A DNA stretch of 55,553 bases. It comes from Thermococcus sp. (GTDB taxonomy: Archaea; Methanobacteriota_B; Thermococci; Thermococcales; Thermococcaceae). Where the stretch lies: positions 1 through 55,553 of the forward strand of contig NZ_JALUFF010000015.1 of NCBI RefSeq assembly GCF_027052235.1, read 5' to 3'. Below are positions 7,662 through 16,271 of this stretch, one piece after another (within the stretch, counting starts at the first letter, position 1; each line of letters opens with the position of its first letter). The translations under genes and the position numbers were made by a program. The notes beneath the pieces are model-generated. The model worked only from the letters and a program-made list of their open reading frames with translations, searched no databases and was not told the origin of the DNA.

Positions 7662-8042
7662 ATGGCAACTTTCAAGTTGGTTATATCGAACCCCAAGAGC
7701 GGTATAGCCAGGCAGGTTGAGATAACCGGTGGCGAGGCAGAGAAGCTCATAGGAATGCGCATCGGTGAGGAGATTCCAGCCAAGGAGCTCGGCCTCAACC
7801 TCAGGGAGATATTCGGCGACGAGAAAATCCCCGAAGACGCGAGGCTCAGGATAACCGGTGGAACCGATAAGGACGGCTTCCCTATGAGGCCTGACGTTCA
7901 CGGCCCGAGGAGGGTCAGGATACTCCTCTCAAGGGGCCCCGGCTTCAGGCCGACTGAGAGGGGCGAGAGGAGGAAGAAGACAGTCCACGGAAACACCATA
8001 AGTCCGAACATAGTGCAGGTCAACATGAAGATTGTCTTCTGA
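7662..8042 (+). CDS. Small-subunit ribosomal protein eS6 (S6e)
   Basis: A 126-residue protein matching archaeal S6e: [14 protein letters not shown] at the start, the central [25 protein letters not shown] block, and the basic [22 protein letters not shown] region. It belongs to the 30S body. The ATG at 7662 has GGAGGTGGGAGG upstream; a longer frame back to 7629 lacks similarity to the family. The promoter is probably the GTTTTTAAAC element at 7581-7590. It is followed 71 bp later by aIF2-gamma, the usual order in Thermococcales. Confidence 0.95.
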   Translation: MATFKLVISNPKSGIARQVEITGGEAEKLIGMRIGEEIPAKELGLNLREIFGDEKIPEDARLRITGGTDKDGFPMRPDVHGPRRVRILLSRGPGFRPTERGERRKKTVHGNTISPNIVQVNMKIVF

Positions 8043-8113
8043 CCTCTTTTCTTCTATCCCTCGGGTAAACCTTAATAAACGACCCCGCTTTCTATGGTTA
8101 GGGGTGTGAGAAG

Positions 8114-9346
8114 ATGGCAAAGAAGAAGGAGTTTAGGCAGGCTGAGGTTAACATAGGCATGGTGGGTCACGTTGATCACGGTAAAACCACACTGACGAAA
8201 GCCCTAACCGGAATCTGGACAGATACACACAGCGAGGAGCTGAGGAGAGGAATCACGATAAAGATAGGCTTTGCAGATGCCGAGATAAGGAAGTGCCCCC
8301 ATTGTGGCAGGTACTCAACTTCGCCAATCTGTCCCTACTGTGGCCATGAAACCGAGTTCGAGAGGCGCGTTTCCTTCATAGATGCACCGGGTCACGAGGC
8401 ACTGATGACCACGATGCTCGCCGGAGCCTCGCTTATGGACGGCGCCGTTCTGGTCATAGCTGCGAACGAGGGGGTCATGCCCCAGACGAGGGAGCATCTA
8501 ATGGCCCTTCAGATAGTCGGAAACAAGAACATAGTCATAGCCCTCAACAAAATAGAGCTCGTCGACAGGGAAAAGGTGATGGAGCGCTATAGGGAGATCA
8601 AGGAGTTCGTTAGGGGAACAGTAGCTGAGAACGCTCCAATAATTCCGATTTCGGCACTACACGGTGCGAACGTTGACGTGCTCCTCGCTGCAATAGAGAA
8701 GTTCATACCAACTCCCAAGCGCGACCCGAACAAGCCACCCAAGATGCTGGTTTTGAGGAGCTTCGATGTCAACAAACCGGGAACCCCGCCGGAGAAGCTC
8801 ATAGGCGGTGTCATAGGGGGCTCGATAATTCAGGGCAAGCTCAAGGTTGGCGACGAGATTGAGATAAGGCCCGGAGTTCCCTACGAGGAGCACGGGAGGA
8901 TAAAGTACGAGCCCATAACTACTGAGATAGTCTCCCTGCAGGCCGGTGGAAGGTTCGTTGAGGAGGCCTACCCCGGCGGTTTGGTGGGTGTCGGAACGAA
9001 GCTCGATCCCTACCTCACGAAGGGCGACTTAATGGCCGGAAACGTCGTCGGGAAGCCGGGCAAGCTTCCGCCGGTCTGGGATGAGCTCACCCTTGAGGTT
9101 CACCTCCTTGAGAGGGTCGTTGGAACGGCTGAGGAACTGAAGGTCGAGCCAATAAAGAGGAAGGAGGTTCTCCTCCTGAACGTTGGGACGGCCAGGACGA
9201 TGGGCCTCGTCACCGGCCTCGGAAAAGATACGATCGAGCTCAAGCTCCAGATACCTGTCTGCGCCGAGCCCGGCGACAGGGTGGCGATAAGCAGGCAAGT
9301 GGGAAGCAGGTGGCGCCTGATAGGCTACGGCTTCATCAGGGACTGA
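8114..9346 (+). CDS. Translation initiation factor aIF2 subunit gamma
   Basis: A 410-residue GTPase of the EF-Tu/SelB class with G1 GHVDHGKT (residues 18-25), switch 1, a zinc knuckle of two CPXC pairs (CPHC and CPYC, about 57-75), G3 DAPGH (about 91-95), G4 NKIE (about 148) and G5 SALHG. Domains II and III follow, with the [18 protein letters not shown] signature of e/aIF2-gamma. It is the core of the heterotrimer that delivers initiator Met-tRNA to the small subunit. ATG at 8114 follows GGGGTGTGAGAAG, with a TATA-like CTTAATAAAC at 8071-8080. It is followed closely by an Fcf1-like gene. Confidence 0.97.
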   Translation: MAKKKEFRQAEVNIGMVGHVDHGKTTLTKALTGIWTDTHSEELRRGITIKIGFADAEIRKCPHCGRYSTSPICPYCGHETEFERRVSFIDAPGHEALMTTMLAGASLMDGAVLVIAANEGVMPQTREHLMALQIVGNKNIVIALNKIELVDREKVMERYREIKEFVRGTVAENAPIIPISALHGANVDVLLAAIEKFIPTPKRDPNKPPKMLVLRSFDVNKPGTPPEKLIGGVIGGSIIQGKLKVGDEIEIRPGVPYEEHGRIKYEPITTEIVSLQAGGRFVEEAYPGGLVGVGTKLDPYLTKGDLMAGNVVGKPGKLPPVWDELTLEVHLLERVVGTAEELKVEPIKRKEVLLLNVGTARTMGLVTGLGKDTIELKLQIPVCAEPGDRVAISRQVGSRWRLIGYGFIRD

Positions 9347-9378
9347 GTCTCTCCCCTTTTCTGTTTTGGGTGGTTCCC

Positions 9379-9792
9379 ATGGAAAGAAAGGAGTGGCTCG
9401 TAATTCCAGACACCAACTTTCTCCTCGTCCCGGGACAGTTCGGTGTTGATATTATCTCCGAACTCCACAGGATCCTCGACGTCCGCTTCAAAATTCTCGT
9501 CCCAAACGTTGTCCTTCAGGAGCTGGAGGTCATAGAGAGAAAATCGAGGGGAAAAGACCTTCTCGCCGTTAGGATGGCCAAGAAGCTGGCGGAGCGCTTT
9601 GAGAAGGTTGATATTGGTGAGTTCGGTAAGAAGCCGATAGACGACCAGATACTTGAGTTCGCGAGCAGGAACGAGAGGGTTATCGTCTGCACCAACGACA
9701 AGGGCCTGAAGAAGCGCCTTAGGGAGAGGGGGATTCCGGTCGTTTATCTGCGCTCGAAGAAGATTCTTGAGCTTGAGGGCATGCTGGAGTGA
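9379..9792 (+). CDS. PIN-domain protein, Fcf1/Utp24-like
   Basis: A 137-residue single PIN domain. The acidic positions are present: PDTNFL (Asp about residue 11), QELEVIE (Glu about 49), DQILEF (Asp about 91) and CTNDKGLKKRL (Asp about 108), which together build the Mg site of PIN ribonucleases. Proteins of this group in archaea resemble Fcf1/Utp24, the endonuclease that cleaves pre-rRNA in eukaryotes, and the gene customarily follows aIF2-gamma in Thermococcales, pointing to RNA maturation rather than a toxin. No antitoxin partner is nearby. The frame is open further upstream, but only the ATG at 9379 gives a PIN-like N terminus. Confidence 0.8.
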   Translation: MERKEWLVIPDTNFLLVPGQFGVDIISELHRILDVRFKILVPNVVLQELEVIERKSRGKDLLAVRMAKKLAERFEKVDIGEFGKKPIDDQILEFASRNERVIVCTNDKGLKKRLRERGIPVVYLRSKKILELEGMLE

Positions 9793-9838
9793 GATAAGCC
9801 TTAAAACCTCTACTTCTCCACCACATTGGGTGAGAAGA

Positions 9839-10615
9839 ATGTACAGCGAGGAGGAACTGCTTGAGGAGATACGCGGGCTTCTTCGAGATGAGGGGCTTTA
9901 CAGGGCCTACGAGGAGGCCTTCTCCAGGTATCGCTACTACTTCGAGACCACCAACTACATAGTTCTCAACGTCTACCAGTTTAACGACCATGGCCCGGTT
10001 CACGTCCTCCTTACAACGAGGAGGGCCCTTGAGCTGCTCAGGATTATCAAGAAGTTCGGCATCCAGACGACCGCTGAGAAGCTTGGGAAGCCCCACTGGT
10101 GGAGCGAGTTCATCGTTGCCTTTGGCGCGCTCTTCCACGACATCGGCAACATGATACACAGGGTGAACCACTACGAGTTCAGCGTCCTCCTTGCCGAGCC
10201 GATAGTTGACGAGCTCGTGAAAAAGTTCGAGGAGAGAGACCCGCTCCTCCTCAAGGCGCTCACATTAAACGCAATCTACACCCACGATGAAGCGGTTCCC
10301 TGCACGACCATCGAGGGCTCTCTGGTCACCATAGCTGACGGCTGCGATATGGAGGCCGGGAGGAGCAGGCTGGCCTACAAGAAGGACAAGGTTGACATTC
10401 ACGCCGTCTCGGCCCTGGCGATAGAGAGGGTGGAGATAAAGGAGGGCGACGAGGAGCACCCGGTACTCATCGAGATATGGATGAAACATCCTGCAGGAAT
10501 CTTCCAGGTGGACGAGATACTGACGAAGAAGGTGAAGAGCTCCCTCCTAAGGGGAAAGATCAGGCTGAGGATACACACGGGCAAGAACGGGGAGACGCTC
10601 GAAAAGATTATCTGA
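9839..10615 (+). CDS. HD-domain metal-dependent phosphohydrolase
   Basis: The 258-residue protein has the HD superfamily residues in order: His of FNDHGPVHV (about residue 51), the HD doublet in ALFHDIGNMIHR (about 100), and Asp of TIADGCDMEAGR (about 178). This metal site hydrolyses phosphomonoesters or diesters, often of nucleotides. The C-terminal part (200-258) is beta-rich and may be a regulatory domain. The substrate cannot be predicted. It starts at ATG 9839 after GGGTGAGAAG. It follows the PIN gene by 46 bp and precedes the DUF434 gene by 20 bp, so the three may be co-transcribed. Confidence 0.82.
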   Translation: MYSEEELLEEIRGLLRDEGLYRAYEEAFSRYRYYFETTNYIVLNVYQFNDHGPVHVLLTTRRALELLRIIKKFGIQTTAEKLGKPHWWSEFIVAFGALFHDIGNMIHRVNHYEFSVLLAEPIVDELVKKFEERDPLLLKALTLNAIYTHDEAVPCTTIEGSLVTIADGCDMEAGRSRLAYKKDKVDIHAVSALAIERVEIKEGDEEHPVLIEIWMKHPAGIFQVDEILTKKVKSSLLRGKIRLRIHTGKNGETLEKII

Positions 10616-10635
10616 AGTTCCTTCCTTCTATTCCC

Positions 10636-11283
10636 ATGCTGAGGGAAGCCTACCTTGACCTCAAATACCTACTCAACAGGGGCTACCGGAAGAAGAGCGC
10701 CCTCTCTTTTGTGGCCAACCACTACAGGCTGACCCTTGAAGAGAGGCACCTTCTCGCGAGATGCGTCTTTCCAGACTCGTGGGTCGAGGAAGTGAGGGGA
10801 AAGCTCCTAGAACCTGACGAACTCGGGGGCAAAATCCTTGCCATAGACGGCTTCAACGTCCTCATAACGCTGGAGTCTCTTTTGGAGGGGAAGGCCATAC
10901 TCTGCGAGGATGGCCTCGTGAGGGATTTGAAATACCAGGGGAGCTACCGGCTCGGCGAGCGGACGGGGGCTCTGATAAGAGAAGTCGTGGGAGCTTTGAA
11001 GGGCCTGAAGGTTGGAAGGGCCGTGTTCTTCTACGGTAAGAACGTCCCGAGGAGCGGTGCGGTTAAAGCAATCACGGAGGGAGCCATGGAGCGGTTCAGC
11101 CTTCCCGGGGATGTCTACCTCGTGAAAAGCCCGGACTTCGAGCTGAAGGGTTTTGAAACCGTTGCAACAGCCGACATCGGGATAATCTCGAAGGTTTCTC
11201 ACGTCTTTGACCTTGCCCACTATACTGGGAAATTGCTTGGAAAAAGGCCACTACCTCTTTCAGAGGTTCTCGGGAGAACGTAA
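10636..11283 (+). CDS. DUF434-type protein of unknown function
   Basis: A 215-residue soluble protein. The first 55 residues (AYLDLKYLLNRGYRKKSALSF, then TLEERHLLARCVF) match my recollection of DUF434. From residue about 70 the chain reads ILAIDGFNVLITLESLL, a buried strand ending in Asp-Gly-Phe-Asn that recalls the first acidic strand of NYN/PIN-type nucleases, and further acidic positions occur in TVATADIGII. A nuclease-like fold is an inference only. The longer open frame back to 10477 overlaps the HD gene; the ATG at 10636 is preferred, although its ribosome site is weak, so it may depend on coupling to the upstream gene. Confidence 0.65.
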   Translation: MLREAYLDLKYLLNRGYRKKSALSFVANHYRLTLEERHLLARCVFPDSWVEEVRGKLLEPDELGGKILAIDGFNVLITLESLLEGKAILCEDGLVRDLKYQGSYRLGERTGALIREVVGALKGLKVGRAVFFYGKNVPRSGAVKAITEGAMERFSLPGDVYLVKSPDFELKGFETVATADIGIISKVSHVFDLAHYTGKLLGKRPLPLSEVLGRT

Positions 11284-11289
11284 TCATAT

Positions 11290-11302
11290 AGCGTTTAACG
11301 CT
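11290..11302. terminator. Inverted repeat and T-run after the DUF434 gene
   Basis: AGCGTT-T-AACGCT (6-bp arms, 1-base centre) starts 7 bp after the stop codon, and TTTTT follows at 11311-11315. The T-run is a plausible archaeal termination signal; the palindrome may be coincidental. Confidence 0.35.
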
Positions 11303-11430
11303 TAGATGTCTTTTTAAAAACTTCAAGTTATCTTGGAACTTTGGAAAGTCTTTAATAGGTTGGACGCCTAAAGTTAATCTAATGGTACTCGCCCCGCTTT
11401 TCTTTTTTCTCCGGGGGAGGTGGGAACATC

Positions 11431-12579
11431 ATGAAGAGAGTCTCTACCGTCACATTGATTGCAGTCCTCCTCGGGATGGTTGTTATTACGGGCTGTCTTG
11501 GTGGCGGGAATGCACAGAGTGCCCCTTCAACGGCTTCTTCTGCATCCTCTCAGATATCTGCCCCCCCGGTTTCAACGGCAATGACTCCAGCGACCACGAC
11601 AGCCCCTCCAAGGAGCTGGAAAATGGAGCTCGTCTGGAACGTCTCAACCTCGGGCATACCCTTCATGGACATGGGCCCCGACGGGAGCCTTTCAGCGGTG
11701 ATTGACTGGGAAAGGGCCTACCTCTACCTCGTCAAGCCCGATGGCGAGAGCGTCGCCTTCGACGTCCAGGGGGAAGACCCCGTTAAGCCGGTTATTGCCG
11801 GCGTTATCGTGAAGGGCAGAGAGACCTACGTCCTTGCCAGCTACGCGGATTTCGCGGGGGTGAGGGTTTACTCATGGAGAGGCCAGAGGAGTGAAGAGAG
11901 GCACGGCTGGGCGGGTAGCGTTGCCGACGGCATCGCCCGCTCGCCGAGCGGAAACCACACCTGCTACCTCATAACGCCCAACGCGGGAAAGCAGGAGCTC
12001 TACTGCGATGGAAAGAGGCTGAATCTAGGCTCCGATGAATACGAGCTACACTCGGTCTCCGACTCTGGAGTGGTCGTTCTGGGAATCGGCGATAAATCCC
12101 TCGTGCTGAAGGAGGGCGAGAAGCTCCTTGAGATTAACAGCGGGAGCGTCATAGCTTACCGGGATAAACTCATCGCGAGCGAGGACGGAAAGCTCAGAGT
12201 TTACTCGCTCAGCGGGGAGGTTCTGGCAGAGAGGAAAGGCTACACATTCAGGATGACAACTCTGATGCGCTGGACGCTTGTCCCTACAGCGAAGTACCTC
12301 TTCAGGTACGAGCCCCTTGAGGACACTTCCGTCCTCACGTGGAATCTCACAGAGCTCAGAACCCTTCCCGGCTTCCCCTACTTCGCTAACGAGAACTTTG
12401 TGGTAATGGGCGATGGGAAGAGCCTACACTGCTACTCTCTTGAGGATTTTCACGAGGTCTTCAGCGTCGAAGTGCCCGGTGATATCGGCTACGTGAAGCT
12501 CAGCAATGACGGAAGGGTTCTCCTGGTCTCGGGCGAAACTGGTGGCTTTTGGCTTTATCGGGCCACCGCTTCCGGTTGA
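11431..12579 (+). CDS. Predicted secreted lipoprotein with beta-propeller-like repeats
   Basis: A 382-residue protein with a lipoprotein signal: basic MKR, a hydrophobic core and the lipobox ITGC with Cys22 as the predicted lipidated residue, followed by GGG and a Ser/Thr/Ala-rich linker (about 28-60). The rest is beta-rich with repeated blade-like units (for example PDGSLSAVIDWERAYLYLVKPDG, KLRVYSLSGEVLAER, VKLSNDGRVLLVSGETGGFWLYR), so it resembles a WD40/PQQ-type propeller anchored outside the cell. I recognise no enzymatic motif. The next gene, also a lipoprotein, starts 21 bp later, so both probably form one transcript. Confidence 0.75.
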   Translation: MKRVSTVTLIAVLLGMVVITGCLGGGNAQSAPSTASSASSQISAPPVSTAMTPATTTAPPRSWKMELVWNVSTSGIPFMDMGPDGSLSAVIDWERAYLYLVKPDGESVAFDVQGEDPVKPVIAGVIVKGRETYVLASYADFAGVRVYSWRGQRSEERHGWAGSVADGIARSPSGNHTCYLITPNAGKQELYCDGKRLNLGSDEYELHSVSDSGVVVLGIGDKSLVLKEGEKLLEINSGSVIAYRDKLIASEDGKLRVYSLSGEVLAERKGYTFRMTTLMRWTLVPTAKYLFRYEPLEDTSVLTWNLTELRTLPGFPYFANENFVVMGDGKSLHCYSLEDFHEVFSVEVPGDIGYVKLSNDGRVLLVSGETGGFWLYRATASG

Positions 12580-12600
12580 ATACGATGGGAGGTCTGTGGT

Positions 12601-14433
12601 ATGGAAAAACGTAACCTGGCACTGCTGTTGGTTGCGGTTGTGCTGTTTGGAGTTGTTTCCAGCGGATGCCTCGGAGGTGGAGGAGGCGGAAGTTCCAGCT
12701 CCTATGAAAGCTCAGCTGCCCCTTCGACTTCATCCACGGTGACCTCGGGAATGGCAACTCAGGCATCTGCAACGTGGGAAACGCCGTGGAACGCCTACAA
12801 CCCCGTGACGGTTGATGGGAAGGCCTACTACATAACCCAGATCGAGTACACCTTCACAATAAAGACCGGCGAGGGGGAGAGGAGCTACAAGGTAGTTAAG
12901 AAGAGGGGCTACATCAAGGCTCACGTCTACTCGGAGGAGAACGGGGGAAAGAAAGACCTCGGGGAGTTCAACCTCTTCGCCTACTACGGGAAGATAACTC
13001 CCCTCAACGGCCCGGCCAACGGCACCTTCGAGTACATAGTGGCAGTTAAGGAGAGAACCAACGACACCGACAGGTACTTCCTCCAGCCCCTGCCGAACTT
13101 CGAGGCTATCGGAACGGGAAAGGCTGTTGTAGTGGAAGCCAGAAGCGGTGGGGGGTACTTCTACTGGAGCAATCCACCGGCCATGGGTCAGTACTCCGAG
13201 CTGCCCTACACGGAGGGAGACATAAACGACGTTCTGAGCGGGCTTGGGAACTACCTCTTCCAGGGCTGGGTCGCGGTCGTTAGTTCGGGCGCTTGGAGCG
13301 GTCTGGAAGGACACGACCTCCTCAAAAAGGACGAGTACACCTTCTCCTTCATGGGGATGGGCTACCACTACAAGATTTCCCCCGATGGTAGCGTAACCCT
13401 CGACGGCAAGTCCTTCAGGGTCAGCAACGTTGAGTGGAGCTATTCCATGGGTGGAGTGAGCATGCAGGGGAGGGCAACTATAGCGCCTTCTCTGCCCGTG
13501 CCGGTAGAGGCTGAGGGGAACTTCGTTGACCTGAGCTCGGGAACCAAGATCTATTCAAAGCTGAAGATCGATGAGGTAAAGCTTGAGGAGAAAATAGGAG
13601 GATTGACCGTTTCCATAGAGAAGCCAACATCACCCGGTGAGGAGACCGAAACCAGCACCGAGACCTCAACTGAAACCGGCACCTCCACCCAGTCGGAGAG
13701 GCCTTCCTCAGACAACTGGAAGCTCGCCTGGGACGCCAGCAAGCCGATAAAAATCGGGGAGGACACATACGTGCTCAAGGGTCTCACCTATGAGGTCACC
13801 TATAAACTGGCCGGTCAGAAAGTTCACTACACGATGGAGCGTGGCTATACTGAGGCGGATGACGGTTACAAGGCCTACGCCGTAGTGAGGATGGACGACG
13901 GTTCCGAGTACAGGTTCGAGGTCTACTTCTCCCCGGACGAGCTTGAGGAGTACACCGGCTGGGTTCTGTGGATGCCCTCGGTTCTTCAGCTAACCGAGAG
14001 CAACTCCCCTGAGAAGGTAGTCATAGAAGGGCCTTCGTGCAGTTACACCTACGATGAGGAGAGCGGGGAGATGAACGGGGACATGACATGTGGCGCCGAG
14101 ATAAGAGAGAGTCCCTTTGACCAGATATGGGATCTCTACAACGGCTTTGCCGGCGGAATCTACGGCGATGTTGTCGAGGTGGACTCGCTAACAAGGAGCG
14201 GTGAGGGTTACACGGTGCAGCCCGCTGGAAGCGTGAAGCTCGCTGGAATGGACTTCCCTGTGTACAGTGTGAAGTGGAGCGGATCCCTTCTGGAAATGTC
14301 CGCGAACGGGGAAACGGTTGTAGCACCACAGCTGCCAATCCCAGTTGAGATAACAGCATCGATAGCTTACCCGGGAGAAGCACTCTACGTCCACGTTAAG
14401 GTAACCGGTTTGAGGCTCGAAAGGTTGAGCTAA
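12601..14433 (+). CDS. Predicted secreted lipoprotein with internally duplicated domain
   Basis: A 610-residue protein with signal MEKRNLALLLVAVVLFGVVSSGC; Cys23 is the probable lipid site, then a Gly/Ser-rich stretch. Two similar domains follow. Unit A (about 57-335) begins TPWNAYNPVTVDGKAYYITQ and ends with APSLPVPVEA...KLKIDEVKLEEK. Unit B (about 372-610) begins KLAWDASKPIKIGEDTYVLK and ends APQLPIPVEI...VKVTGLRLERL. They are joined by a Thr/Ser/Glu linker (about 346-368). No catalytic motif is apparent; a ligand-binding or cell-surface role is inferred. The ATG is preceded by GGAGGT. Three Cys besides Cys23 occur in unit B only (CSY, TCG). Confidence 0.75.
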   Translation: MEKRNLALLLVAVVLFGVVSSGCLGGGGGGSSSSYESSAAPSTSSTVTSGMATQASATWETPWNAYNPVTVDGKAYYITQIEYTFTIKTGEGERSYKVVKKRGYIKAHVYSEENGGKKDLGEFNLFAYYGKITPLNGPANGTFEYIVAVKERTNDTDRYFLQPLPNFEAIGTGKAVVVEARSGGGYFYWSNPPAMGQYSELPYTEGDINDVLSGLGNYLFQGWVAVVSSGAWSGLEGHDLLKKDEYTFSFMGMGYHYKISPDGSVTLDGKSFRVSNVEWSYSMGGVSMQGRATIAPSLPVPVEAEGNFVDLSSGTKIYSKLKIDEVKLEEKIGGLTVSIEKPTSPGEETETSTETSTETGTSTQSERPSSDNWKLAWDASKPIKIGEDTYVLKGLTYEVTYKLAGQKVHYTMERGYTEADDGYKAYAVVRMDDGSEYRFEVYFSPDELEEYTGWVLWMPSVLQLTESNSPEKVVIEGPSCSYTYDEESGEMNGDMTCGAEIRESPFDQIWDLYNGFAGGIYGDVVEVDSLTRSGEGYTVQPAGSVKLAGMDFPVYSVKWSGSLLEMSANGETVVAPQLPIPVEITASIAYPGEALYVHVKVTGLRLERLS

Positions 14434-14464
14434 ACTTTAAATCTTCTTTTCTCAATCTTTTCAC

Positions 14465-15103
14465 ATGTTTGGAAGGTACGAGCTGAGGACCCAGTTCATC
14501 AAGGTTGGGGACGTTAAAATCCACATCGTTGAGGAGAGTCCGGGCCTCTTCCGCTATAGGAGGGATGAGGTTACCGCGATATTCAAGGGCGGGAGAAATA
14601 TTGACGTTCTGCCGGCTCCGGCCGAGGGCTACGGTGTGAAGCTCCTAATGATAGACCTTCTGGAAAAGGTCATCGTTCCTCCCGGAGATTCCTTCGTTTT
14701 CTACCTTGAGGCCCCCATCGAGGTTCTGGTCTCAATAGGGGAAAAGGTCATAGACAGGTTCCAGCTCTTTAAGGAGAAGTACGCCCTCTACGGGACACCT
14801 CAGATCGGTGCGATAGCAAGGTACTGGAAGTCGGGCGTTTATACATCAACGCCTGAGTTTCCCGGCGTCGTTAAGGTTGTTCTCACCAACAGGAGCAGGG
14901 TATGGCGGGAACTCGACCACATAGTGTTCTTCATAAAGGACAGCGTTATGTACTATACGAAAGACAGGGCATTCTACCCTCTGATGATAGTTGAGTTCAG
15001 GTCGGGAATCCCCGAGGTTAACAACACCGGGAAGCCACCGGAAGAAAACCTGATTCCGACAAAGGAGGAACTCCCCCTTCCCAACTTCCTGATGAGGTGG
15101 TGA
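14465..15103 (+). CDS. DUF432 protein
   Basis: A 212-residue soluble, beta-rich protein. Its opening (RYELRTQFIKVGDVKIHIVEE) and the segment PPGDSFVFYLEAPIEVLVSI fit DUF432 as I remember it, an archaeal family without assigned function that occurs beside mechanosensitive channels. There is no signal peptide. Its stop codon is only 2 bp before the MscS start, so the two are almost certainly translated from one message, which suggests the protein modulates or assembles with the channel. Its TATA box is probably the ACTTTAAATC element at 14434-14443. Confidence 0.75.
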   Translation: MFGRYELRTQFIKVGDVKIHIVEESPGLFRYRRDEVTAIFKGGRNIDVLPAPAEGYGVKLLMIDLLEKVIVPPGDSFVFYLEAPIEVLVSIGEKVIDRFQLFKEKYALYGTPQIGAIARYWKSGVYTSTPEFPGVVKVVLTNRSRVWRELDHIVFFIKDSVMYYTKDRAFYPLMIVEFRSGIPEVNNTGKPPEENLIPTKEELPLPNFLMRW

Positions 15104-15105
15104 GG

Positions 15106-16194
15106 ATGGACGTTTCATCCCTTAACATAACCCTGATCTCCGGGATGGACGGGGGGAGCATATCAATAACACTGCTCTCAATAATCAAGGCCGTCGCCAT
15201 TCTGGTTCTCGGGGTTATACTGGCGAGAATCGTCAAGGCTGAGGTAATAAAGGCCTCAAGGAACACCACCTACGTCTGGATAATAAACGAGGAAAGCGCC
15301 TCTGCACTCTACAACCTGATAGTTTTCATAGCCGTTATAGAGTCCCTCAATGCCCTGGGGATACTCTCCTACAAGCTCTGGGGCGTTACCCTGAGCAACC
15401 TCCTCATAGCCCTCCTGATTTTTTACTTCTCCTACCTCCTCGCGAAGAAGTCCAAGGACTACCTAATCTCCCGGGCACCGCAGAGCAAGCTCCCCGAGGT
15501 TCAGCTCAAGGCAAAGCTCTTCTACTACACCGTCATAACCCTCGCCTTCTTCATTGCCCTGAACATAGCGGGGATAAGCGGTGAGCTGTCAACCCTCCTA
15601 GCCGCGGCCGGAATAACCGGTATCGTCCTCGGTTTCGCCTCTCAGGCGGTCATTTCAAACTTCATCTCAGGAATTTTCATGTACTTCGACAAGCCCCTCC
15701 AAGTTGGCGACGCCGTCAGGCTTCCCGAGTCGGGCGTTGAGGGCATAGTCGAGGACATTCACATCCTATCGACGCGGATAAGACAGTGGGACGGGACGCT
15801 GATAAGGATACCAAATGCATCTCTCTTCAACAGCAGCATAGTAAACCTCCAGAGGTATCCAGTGAGGAGGACAACGATAGTCGTGGGGATTTCCTACAAG
15901 TCCGATATCCGGAAGGCCATCGACACCGTACTGAGGGTTCTCGATGAGGAGCCCTACGTCCTGGCAAAGCCCGAGCCGAAGGTTTATGTTGAGGAGCTCG
16001 GCGACAGCTCCGTGAACCTGACGATATGGGCGTGGGTTCCCAGTTCCCTCTGGATCGGGCAGAACCTTCTGCGCTCAAGGTTCCACCTCCTTCAGAAGAT
16101 AAAGGAGGCCCTTGAGGCTGAGGGAATCGAGATACCCTTCCCGCAGAGGGTCAACTGGTTCGCGGAAGAGCTCAAGGTCAGGATTGAGAAGTAG
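15106..16194 (+). CDS. Small-conductance mechanosensitive channel (MscS family)
   Basis: The 362-residue protein has about four N-terminal hydrophobic segments (residues 20-45, 65-90, 98-120, 135-160). They are followed by the MscS pore helix and beta domain: LLAAAGITGIVLGFASQAVISNFISGIFMYFDKPLQVGD (about 160-200) with the Ala/Gly-packed TM3 and FDKPLQVGD, then the beta domain ending near residue 250, and a cytoplasmic alpha/beta vestibule. It opens under membrane tension and releases solutes on osmotic downshock. ATG 15106 is preceded by GAGGTGGTGAGG. It is coupled to the DUF432 gene. Confidence 0.92.
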   Translation: MDVSSLNITLISGMDGGSISITLLSIIKAVAILVLGVILARIVKAEVIKASRNTTYVWIINEESASALYNLIVFIAVIESLNALGILSYKLWGVTLSNLLIALLIFYFSYLLAKKSKDYLISRAPQSKLPEVQLKAKLFYYTVITLAFFIALNIAGISGELSTLLAAAGITGIVLGFASQAVISNFISGIFMYFDKPLQVGDAVRLPESGVEGIVEDIHILSTRIRQWDGTLIRIPNASLFNSSIVNLQRYPVRRTTIVVGISYKSDIRKAIDTVLRVLDEEPYVLAKPEPKVYVEELGDSSVNLTIWAWVPSSLWIGQNLLRSRFHLLQKIKEALEAEGIEIPFPQRVNWFAEELKVRIEK

Positions 16195-16227
16195 CTCCTA
16201 CCCCCTTCATTTCTCACGCCGTGCTAA

Positions 16228-16238
16228 AGTTTAAATAC
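16228..16238 (+). promoter_or_regulatory. TATA box for the DUF2226-like gene
   Basis: AGTTTAAATAC would start transcription near 16260, so the coding start must be the ATG at 16272, which follows GGTGATATTT, and not the earlier in-frame ATG at 16221. Confidence 0.6.
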
Positions 16239-16271
16239 AATGATGGACATATTAGCCCATTGGTGATATTT

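Noticed and set aside
9379-9792. VapC-type toxin reading of the PIN protein
   Set aside because: No antitoxin gene is next to it, it follows aIF2-gamma as in related genomes, and the sequence resembles Fcf1-type PIN domains.
10477-10635. Upstream extension of the DUF434 gene
   Set aside because: It lies within the HD gene in another frame and its composition is not protein-like.
12730-13368. A 212-codon open frame on the minus strand inside the duplicated lipoprotein gene
   Set aside because: Antisense to a well-supported coding region and without similarity to any family I know.
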